Assembly (NCBI GenBank): GCA_030612705.1
Contig: JAUWNI010000036.1
Coordinates: forward strand, 1-32,303
DNA length: 32,303 bases
Source: Phycisphaerae bacterium
GTDB lineage: Bacteria; Planctomycetota; Phycisphaerae; UBA1845; Fen-1342
Reading direction: 5' to 3'
In this document: piece after piece, positions 8,335-15,500 of the stretch
How positions within the stretch are numbered: the first letter of the stretch is position 1
How the letters are laid out: each line of letters opens with the position of its first letter
Made by a program: the position numbers and the translations under genes
The notes under the pieces: model-generated
Seen by the model: the letters and a program-made list of their open reading frames with translations, nothing else
What the model was told of the DNA's origin: nothing
The model's database searches: none

Positions 8335-10022
8335 TGCTCCGCCAGCGCTCAACCAATGGATGGGTGGCCCATGGCTTTAGCCGTGGGGGACGCGAATCAA
8401 CAAACCATTCGTGTCAGCGCTCAACCGATGGATGGGTGGCCCACGGCTTGTTACCTTGTCACCTTGTTACCTTGTCGCCAAAAAGGTGGGCCACCCCGGC
8501 GTTCAGTCTCGCCGAGTTGATGATCGCGCTGGTCATCCTTGGGCTGGGCCTGCTGTTCATCGCGGCGGCGTTGCCGGTCGGGCTGGAATACACCCGACAA
8601 ACGATCGCCCTCGAGACCGCCGAGGCCGCCGGCGAATCCGCCCTGAATCAACTCGAACTGAACCTGCGCACATCGATCCGGCTGTACGATTGGAACATCG
8701 CCGCGACGACGGTAAAGCGACATCGGCTTGACAACATTCACAGACCGCGCGAGATGATTCCAGGTGTACCGCCGAACCCGAATCGCTACCGATTGCGTCC
8801 GACGTACGAGCCGGTTATCAAGGTCCGCCCGCTGGCTTTGGGCAACATCGGGATGGCGCAGGTTCTGGGAGGCGAACCTCAGCGCGGAGCCGAGTTGGTC
8901 GACAACGCCGAAATGGCAATCTCGCTGTACTTAAAGTCAGTTTGGGGGATGAGCTTGCCATTAAATCTCCTGCGCAACGAGTTTGAATTCCCGTACGACA
9001 ACACCGGCATCTTCAACGATTTGGTGAGCTTGGTACAGAACCCGGTTCTGTCAGGTTTGGCGCGAGTGTATCCACCGGTCGAGCCTGTCACGACCTTCAC
9101 GGTCGCTAACTTCTTTGACGCTATAAATAACGACGGTTATCCGAAATATGACGCGCGCTTTCGAAACCCGCCGCTCGGTGATCTAGACAGCCTATACCGC
9201 GAGCGCCAGAAGGCTGTCGAGCGGCGCGTGGCGTGGACGGCGTTCTATCGCCGGTTGTCTTACAAAGGCAGCGCAGGTCCGGACGGCGTCTGGTATAGCA
9301 ACGATGACGTTGCCGAAGACCCGCTTTTGTACGAGCTGATCGTGGTAATTACGCAGCGGACTTCGCTGAACCATCGTTTCCCGCGGCAGGATCTCAGCGT
9401 AGCGAGGCCGTTTGAGCAACCGGCAGCGGTAGCCCCGACGACGACGATCCCGCTGGTTGGAACGGATCGCCTGGCGCCAACGCCGTGGTTGGTGACGTTT
9501 GACAGCACGCCGCCATCCGGCACCACGTGGGTCAACCCGGTGTTGCTACCGACGATGCATTACGCCGCCTGGCCGGATCCGTTGAATCCGAACTACATCG
9601 AGCGGGTCTTGCTTAACACATTCAGCGACCCGCCGACTCTGACATTCAAATGTACGCCTAACGTTGGAATGCTGCTGCCGGTGGGGAGCATATTCATACC
9701 GGCCGTTAACGATCAGCGTTATGTGCCGCCGACGATGGGGGTGGTTCAGCAGGTCGGATTTGTTCCGAGTGCCCCTGATGCACTCCCGATCTACGAGGTG
9801 GTCGAGCGGCCCGACGAGACGACGGTTATCGTCAAGAACAATGGATTCTACCCGTGGCTTAACCCTGGTAATAGTGGACTCAACGCGGCGTCCTTCCCCG
9901 TCTGGGTTATTCCGCCGGCGTTTGTCGAGCGCGATGGCTCCGGGCAGCCGATTTATGAACGCGGGTCGTCGATTCTGCAAATTGTGCGGCGGACGGTCAC
10001 GCTGCGTGAGATAACGCGATGA
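8334..10022 (+). CDS. gspI: GspI/PilV-like minor pseudopilin with repeat-derived leader
   Basis: This 562-residue prepilin has the segment FSLAELMIALVILGLGLL beginning at residue 57, characteristic of GspI/PilV. The GTG start overlaps the gspH stop by one base and has GGAGG (8322-8326) seven bases upstream, so it looks like the genuine start. Residues 4-48 are encoded by intergenic-type repeats (8343-8478), giving an unusually long 56-residue leader that the prepilin peptidase would remove. An internal TTG at 8472 would give a 10-residue leader but has no ribosome binding site. The residue before cleavage is Ala. The mature part is far longer than classical GspI and contains a loop SAGPDGVWYSNDD resembling the GspG calcium loop. 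The stop overlaps gspJ. Confidence 0.83.
   Translation: MLRQRSTNGWVAHGFSRGGRESTNHSCQRSTDGWVAHGLLPCHLVTLSPKRWATPAFSLAELMIALVILGLGLLFIAAALPVGLEYTRQTIALETAEAAGESALNQLELNLRTSIRLYDWNIAATTVKRHRLDNIHRPREMIPGVPPNPNRYRLRPTYEPVIKVRPLALGNIGMAQVLGGEPQRGAELVDNAEMAISLYLKSVWGMSLPLNLLRNEFEFPYDNTGIFNDLVSLVQNPVLSGLARVYPPVEPVTTFTVANFFDAINNDGYPKYDARFRNPPLGDLDSLYRERQKAVERRVAWTAFYRRLSYKGSAGPDGVWYSNDDVAEDPLLYELIVVITQRTSLNHRFPRQDLSVARPFEQPAAVAPTTTIPLVGTDRLAPTPWLVTFDSTPPSGTTWVNPVLLPTMHYAAWPDPLNPNYIERVLLNTFSDPPTLTFKCTPNVGMLLPVGSIFIPAVNDQRYVPPTMGVVQQVGFVPSAPDALPIYEVVERPDETTVIVKNNGFYPWLNPGNSGLNAASFPVWVIPPAFVERDGSGQPIYERGSSILQIVRRTVTLREITR
8343..8478. repeat. Composite repeat: duplicated 35-mer plus octamer array, inside gspI leader
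   Basis: A 35-bp unit beginning CAGCGCTCAACC is present twice (8343-8377 and 8415-8449; two substitutions). The first copy holds the hairpin CCCATGGC-TTTA-GCCGTGGG (8368-8387). Four octamers CTTGTTAC/CTTGTCAC/CTTGTTAC/CTTGTCGC follow at 8447-8478. Reverse-complement counterparts of both parts lie at 11900-12179 between gspJ and gspK. Here the repeat is read in frame as the gspI leader. Confidence 0.75.
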
Positions 10023-11533
10023 TGTTGGATTTTGCAAAGCTGGTATCCCGGATGCACGGACAAACGAGTTTGTCCGCGGCACCCGCGCCATGGCGTGGCA
10101 CGCGACGCCCCGCCTTCACGCTGACCGAGATGCTGGTCGCGTTGGCGGTGATGGTGCTCGCGATGGCGATGGTCACCGGCGTCTTCAGCATGACCACCAA
10201 GACGGCCGCCATCTCGGCCGCGATCGCCAACGTCGAGATGCTCGCCCGCAACTTTGCCGACCAGTTACAGCAGGACCTCGAATACTGCGACCCGACGCAG
10301 AGCGTCCTGGTCATCCACGGCCGCACGCAGGCCGCCGGCTTGACCGAGGACAGCCGCCAGGCCGGGCAGTACTACCGCGTGATGACGGGCGATCCGGCAA
10401 ATGTGACTGTTGGTTATAATACGCGGTTCGACCCGTCCTCGGGCGGGACCCCGTCGCGCGATCAGTACAGCGACCCGCGGGCCGACGTCCTGATGTTCTT
10501 CACCAACCGCCCAACCGTCTCCAAGGCCCCGGCGGTTAACCCGGCAAATACTTTCCAGCTCTCGCTCTATCGCGGCGCCCGGCAGTCGCCGATCCAGGTC
10601 GTCTACGGGCACGCCACGCTCGACACCGCGGTGCAGACTGGGGGAACCTGGCAGTTCGCGAACAACTTGCAGCACATTGAAACAACCCCGTCAACGAATC
10701 TGAGTCCACTGCCGGCCAGCCGCTGGCACCTTGCTCGCCGGGCGACGCTGCTAGGTGAGCCGCCGCCGGGTTACTATATGATCCCGAAGTTCAACAACAC
10801 TGATTTCCTGCGGATTTTGAGGTGTTACAGCAACAACGACAATTTCGCCGCCGATGCGGTGCGGTTCAGTCTTACGGACTATCTCAACGTGTTCGCGCCG
10901 TATGTGGATGTAGGTAGTGGGTCGTTAATGGGGCTCGCGCGACGAAGTCCGTATCTGTTTAAGGGCACTAGCTTTGGCCCTGGTCACATAGTATGGCCGC
11001 CCAATAAAACTGACTGGATCGACCGTGTGCTCTGGGCGTACGGAGACCCGCCAAACCACCACATTGCGACGGTGATCGAGCATCCGCCGGCGGCTTTGCA
11101 GGATAATCTGGGTCTGCACCTCGTGCCGGGGTGTGTCTGGTTTCAGGTTGAGCTTTTGCTGCCCGAGGACCCGCGTAACGGGCTCGATCATCCGTTATCG
11201 GATCAACGCCGCGATACGCCCCGCTGGGTCGAGGTCGAGGCCGGGCAGACATACGTTTTTGTGCCGGATTCGGACGAGAATCGCCAGTTGGTGGAACAGC
11301 AGGCGGTGGCGAACCCGATGAACGTCTCACTGATCGGTCAGCGAGTGTCGACGTTCATGCAGTTGGTACCTCCTGGGACCGTTGCCGGCGTCAATTACAA
11401 CGGTGCGGACACGATCGCCAATCGCCAGGTCCGCATGTGGCCTTATGCGATTCGTGTCACCGTTCGCGTGATCGATCAGCGTGGTCGGCTGGAGCAGCCG
11501 ATTGTTCGCAGTGTGGTGCATCGGTTTGATTGA
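10019..11533 (+). CDS. gspJ: GspJ/PilW-like minor pseudopilin
   Basis: This 504-residue prepilin has FTLTEMLVALAVMVLAMAMV starting at residue 33. Its following amphipathic helix contains ADQLQQDLE, as in GspJ/PulJ. The leader of 32 residues ends RRPA, again with Ala before the cleavage site. A perfect palindrome, GGACAAAC-GA-GTTTGTCC flanked by C/G (10057-10076), lies inside the leader and encodes GQTSLS. The ATG overlaps the gspI stop (ATGA-type), suggesting translational coupling; ATG 10052 is an alternative start. The protein is about 2.5 times longer than classical GspJ and has no recognisable extra domain. Role: tip-complex pseudopilin with GspI and GspK. Confidence 0.83.
   Translation: MMLDFAKLVSRMHGQTSLSAAPAPWRGTRRPAFTLTEMLVALAVMVLAMAMVTGVFSMTTKTAAISAAIANVEMLARNFADQLQQDLEYCDPTQSVLVIHGRTQAAGLTEDSRQAGQYYRVMTGDPANVTVGYNTRFDPSSGGTPSRDQYSDPRADVLMFFTNRPTVSKAPAVNPANTFQLSLYRGARQSPIQVVYGHATLDTAVQTGGTWQFANNLQHIETTPSTNLSPLPASRWHLARRATLLGEPPPGYYMIPKFNNTDFLRILRCYSNNDNFAADAVRFSLTDYLNVFAPYVDVGSGSLMGLARRSPYLFKGTSFGPGHIVWPPNKTDWIDRVLWAYGDPPNHHIATVIEHPPAALQDNLGLHLVPGCVWFQVELLLPEDPRNGLDHPLSDQRRDTPRWVEVEAGQTYVFVPDSDENRQLVEQQAVANPMNVSLIGQRVSTFMQLVPPGTVAGVNYNGADTIANRQVRMWPYAIRVTVRVIDQRGRLEQPIVRSVVHRFD
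10057..10076. repeat. Palindrome within gspJ leader
   Basis: CGGACAAAC and GTTTGTCCG form a perfect 9-bp inverted repeat with a 2-base loop. It sits in the part of gspJ that encodes the cleavable leader. It resembles the REP-type palindromes of the intergenic regions and may be a repeat captured by the coding sequence. Confidence 0.6.
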
Positions 11534-11545
11534 TGACCGGCTGAC

Positions 11546-11655
11546 GATTGGGGATTGACGATTGGGGATTGGAGATTGCACGGTCTCCCCCGCAACATCC
11601 ACTGGGCTCACACCTCTCATCAATCCGAAATCCCCAATCTGCAATCCCCAATCGA
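11546..11655. repeat. Inverted pair of GATTGNN heptamer arrays
   Basis: Five heptamers run in one direction (GATTGGG, GATTGAC, GATTGGG, GATTGGA, GATTGCA; 11546-11580). Five reverse-complement heptamers follow (CAATCCG, AAATCCC, CAATCTG, CAATCCC, CAATCGA; 11621-11655) after a 40-bp spacer. The whole can fold as one long imperfect stem. It begins 12 bases after the gspJ stop and may act as a transcript 3' end structure. Confidence 0.75.
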
Positions 11656-11695
11656 GCGGCCTACTGGAAGCTCCGCGGGCGCCAGCGGAGCCGAT

Positions 11696-11795
11696 GACGC
11701 TTCCCACGTCGACGTGGACGCTTCCCGGGGCGACGTGGACGCTTCCCGGGGCGACGTGGACGCTTCCCGGGGCGCCGGCGGCGCTTCCAGCGGGC
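11696..11795. repeat. 21-bp tandem repeat, three perfect copies plus degenerate flanks
   Basis: Three identical 21-bp units beginning GACGTGGACGCTTCCC occupy 11711-11731, 11732-11752 and 11753-11773. A partial unit lies before them (11696-11710) and a degenerate unit after (11774-11795). Because 21 is a multiple of three, every frame gives a heptapeptide repeat, but no frame has a convincing start or ribosome binding site. Confidence 0.75.
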
Positions 11796-11899
11796 CCGGC
11801 TGAGCTTCTGGGAACGCTCCCGACGCCTCCGGCAGGGCCCGTGACCCGTTTACCATGGCGTCACGTGGCGCAGTCACCCGCAATCACTCACTTAACCGG

Positions 11900-11987
11900 G
11901 TGACAAGGTGACAAGGTAACAAGGTAACAAGGTGACAAGGTGACAAGGCGACAAGGTGATAAGGTGATAAGGTGATAAGGTGATAAG
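11900..11987. repeat. Octamer array GTGACAAG, 11 copies
   Basis: Eleven head-to-tail octamers occur: GTGACAAG x2, GTAACAAG x2, GTGACAAG x2, GCGACAAG, GTGATAAG x4. The variants are grouped rather than scattered, as expected from local duplication by slippage. The same octamers in reverse orientation appear at 8447-8478 in the gspI leader. The pattern recalls the short tandemly repeated repetitive sequences of cyanobacteria. Confidence 0.85.
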
Positions 11988-12123
11988 GCGCGGCGGCCAC
12001 GCGAGGGGCTGATGTCCGCCTGTGTCGATATCGGGCACATGCGGGAGCGCGCGCCGGGCGCCATGCAACAGAGCCGGGCCGTCCCCGGCCCGGAAACCGG
12101 CGTGGCGACACGACGGGGCCGTC

Positions 12124-12179
12124 GATTCGTGTCCCCCACGGCTAAAACCATGGGCCACCCGACACGCCGTGCGTGTTGA
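12124..12179. repeat. Palindromic block homologous to the gspI leader repeat
   Basis: The stretch starting GATTCGTGTCCCCCACGGCT is the near-exact reverse complement of 8361-8397, including the CCCACGGC/CCATGGG hairpin. Both copies are bordered by GTTGAGCGC. Together with the octamers at 11900-11987 it forms a composite repeat shared by the two loci. Confidence 0.7.
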
Positions 12180-12265
12180 GCGCCAACCACGGCCAAGCTT
12201 CGCTTGACCGTGCCACCCCCTATCCAGAGTTCAAAGTAGGTGCTCTCAACGGCGAGGCCCAGCAA

Positions 12266-12349
12266 TAATCCCCAATCGTCAATCCCCAATCGTCAATCGT
12301 CAATCGTCAATTCCCAATCCCCAATCGTCAATCGTCAATCGTCAATCCC
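12266..12349. repeat. Heptamer array CAATCCC/CAATCGT, 12 copies
   Basis: Twelve consecutive heptamers run in one orientation, mostly CAATCGT and CAATCCC with one CAATTCC and a degenerate first TAATCCC. It is the same family as 11546-11655 and 23513-23586, but here without an inverted partner array. It lies about 180 bp upstream of gspK. Confidence 0.85.
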
Positions 12350-12532
12350 CATGCCCCTTTGGTTGCTGCCAACGGCCGCGCTGGTGTCACAGCAGGTTCC
12401 ATGGCCGTGCCGGTCGTGGTACAATTCGGTAAGACCTGTTTTTACAAGACGTTCCGTACCTGTTGGGACGCGTGGGAACATTGACCGAGCCATCATAATA
12501 GAGGTGGAAAGAAACTAAGGCGGAGCCTACAA

Positions 12533-15500
12533 GTGGATCATATGCGTGCCACAAAAACGAAGAATCGGCGTCGGGCGACCGTACTCCTGCTGGTGGTCAG
12601 CCTGCTGGCGCTGCTGTTCGTCATCGTCACCGGCTTTCTGAACCTGGCCCGGACCAACCGCGGGATGGTCGCCGACATTCAGCGGTCCAATCTCGCCGAG
12701 GCGATCTCGGAAGACATGGCCGACTGGGGCACGTCGCTGATCAAAGAACAGGTCGTCAACGCGTCGGGCAAGGTGCTGGCCGGGGGCAGCGGGCAGAACT
12801 GCTCCCTCGAAGACATCCCCGGCTATCGACATTCAAACTATCTCGCCGCCCTCGAACCGGTCTGGGATCCGGCCCCGTTCGTGCCTTCGGCGTTGAGCAC
12901 CGGCAGTTGGGCCGTACTCGGCCAGTTGCGCTGGCCGGCGGTGACCTCGCTGGACGACGGCGTTACAACTCCGCAGCCGTTCCCGCTCTTCCAACTCATG
13001 CGGGATTACGACTTTAGCAATACGGGGTTTCGCAAGACGGACGCCCAGTGGAACGCTCGCAACCCGTTCATGGATGCCGACGGCGACGGCGTGCCGGATT
13101 CGCACTTCCTGCTCTGCGCATCGGCGACGGAGGCCGCCAACACGATGGCCGGTGCGTCCGTGCAGCTCCCGCGCTATAACCCAGCGGGCTACGGTGGCGG
13201 TGCGTTTGTGCCGTACCGCATTCCCCGTCCGGGGTTTGACCCTGGTGGCCTGTTCCGTGGCGAAAAGTGGCAGCGCTACGACGAGCAGGCCCGCTACGAG
13301 GTTGCCATGCGGGTCATCTCGCACGGCGGAATGGTCACGCTCGATTCGCCGACGCTTTACAGTCCGAACGGCGCCACGGCCTATACGCCTTTCAATCGCG
13401 ATTTCACGATCAACATGTTCGACGCGGTAAGGCGCGGCGGGCGGTCGATGAGCAATCAGTACCAGGTCCTCAACGAGCAGCACCGTCTCTTCGACGACCT
13501 GCGCGCGAGTGTCGGCGCGGTCGAGTCGTCGTTGCGCCGGCGGTTCATCCTGCCGGCACCGGCGGAACTGGATCGCCAGCACCAGCAGATTCGACGCATA
13601 CCCCCGATCCTCGCCGAACTCCAGGGCGAGACCGACCTGCACGCCGGCTTCCCGGGGACGCTGGTTCCGTCGTTCAGATTCCCGGCCCCGCTGTCCAATC
13701 CGACGAACTGGCAGCGAATCAACATCGGCGTCGACTCCCGCAGCGGCGACGAACGCCTGGGCTGGGCCCTTGCTACCGCCTGGAACCCGACCACATACAA
13801 CACCACCGGCACCGGCCAGAGCTTGATGCAAACGCCGTACGACCGCCGACACTTCATCACGGCGATCAACAACAGCGACGAGCTGGCCCGGAAACAGGAA
13901 CCGAACGATCCCCAACCGACGTCGATCACGCGGCTCGACCTCGGCGCTCCGGACGATCACGGCGCGACGTACGAGGGTGAGCTAAAATTCTATCTCGGTG
14001 AGGTTGCCAAGGCGTTCGTGGAGGTCGACAACGCCGGAGTGCCTCAAGCGGGCACGGGTTGGTACAGCTACGATCTCACGAGGGGGAACCTCATTGTCGA
14101 GCGCCTCGCACGCCTGTATTACGATATGTTGAGAAGCCACTCGTCCGCGGGGGCGACGCCGGACGACTGGGGGGATGCGACTGACCCCAACGACACGGGT
14201 AGCACGCCGGTGAGAGAGGCGGCCAGCCGGCGCCAGCAGGCGATGATGCTGTCGGTCAACACCGTCGCGTTCGCCGCACCGCGCAGCATCGACCCCAACG
14301 CTCCCGGGTTTATCCCGGTCGTTTCGTACGCCGACGTCATCAGTGGCGGCGTGGCGTACGATAACCCGTTGGGCAATGGTACCGGTGCCGACGATATCAG
14401 GTATATCGGCTACACGCCGCAGCCGTTCTTCACCGAGGTGATCGCGTACCGCGAGGCTGACGCTGATCCGAACGACCCGAACTACGTGTCCGATCCGAAC
14501 GACCCTGAGTACGATGACCCGAACGCTCCGAACCTCGTCCTGGCGGTTGAGCTGTATAACCCGAACACGCCGTGCTACGACGGATCGACCGACACGTACG
14601 GCTTGGTCGATGTGCACGGGGCGTGGCTGCCACAATTCGCGATCAGCGTGAACGGCGCCAATCCTGGTGATCCAAACGACGTCGACCAATGCCAGCAGTT
14701 CGGCCTTACGTTCGGTTTTAGCCAGCGCCTGAACGGTCGCTCTTTCATGCGGCTGGTGATCGAGAACGACGAGAGCTCCCATTTTAACTCGCTGGTGAAT
14801 TCCAACCCGCCGGACTTCGCGCTGAAGATCAGCCTCGACATCGAGGATGATCCCAGCAACCCGGAGACGTTGACGCTGTGGCGCTGGGATTGGCGTGACG
14901 TAGCGGGGAATCCGGTCCGTGTCTGGTTCCCGGTCGACGAGATCGAGATCGGGAACTCGTGGCCCGGCACCGGTTTCTGGAGGAGCGCGTACCGTGACAC
15001 CTCGCCGAACCGGGAGTACGCCGCTCCGGACTACGACGTTGATGGGCTTTTCGAGTACGCGCGCTGGAACGTCATTGCCCGCCAGCGCACGTCCGTGCCT
15101 CCGACGACCACACCCGGAAAGCCGCAGACTGGGTCGATTGGGAATTCCGCGTGGCTCTTGGCAGACGGGCCCAAGCCTGAGCTCGGAGTCTTGCAGTCAC
15201 CCGACATGGTTGGAATGCTCCCGGTCGCGTTCTCGCCGACAACGACGTTGATCACGATGAACGCCGGTCCGGTCGTGGTTACGGGCGCCGAGCCACTGCA
15301 TCAGCAGTTTAGCAACTACCCGATGTTCGGCGCGCTCGATGCGGTCGGCAGACCGATCGACCCGCGGCCGCGCTCGTTTCCGACAGTCGGTTTCCTGCTG
15401 TTCGTGCCGCGCTTCTCGCACATGCAGAAAGTCATCGCCGGCACAGACAACCCCGTCATTCCGATATCAGAGACGCTGACGAAGCAGTGGTCGAATCAGG

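Larger units (their letters stand above)
11534..12532. other. 999-bp gene-free repeat region between gspJ and gspK
   Basis: No credible gene is present. In order it holds an inverted heptamer element (11546-11655), 21-bp tandem repeats (11696-11795), an octamer array (11900-11987), a palindromic block related to the gspI leader repeat (12124-12179), a hairpin around CACGG/CCGTG (12191-12213) and a single-orientation heptamer array (12266-12349). The last 180 bp are non-repetitive and probably carry gspK expression signals. TACAAT at 12420-12425 within GTACAATTCG is the best -10-like box but lacks a matching -35. Confidence 0.75.

Noticed and set aside
11562-11903. 113-codon frame with WTLPGAT-type repeats
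   Set aside because: It starts in a heptamer array, reads the 21-bp repeats and has no ribosome binding site. Two other frames are equally open.
11900-12349. Possible CRISPR array
   Set aside because: The repeats are 7 or 8 bp, contiguous and without spacers; no cas gene is present.
12240-12518. 92-codon frame over the heptamer array
   Set aside because: It consists mainly of the array read as SSIPNRQ-type peptide, with no start signal.
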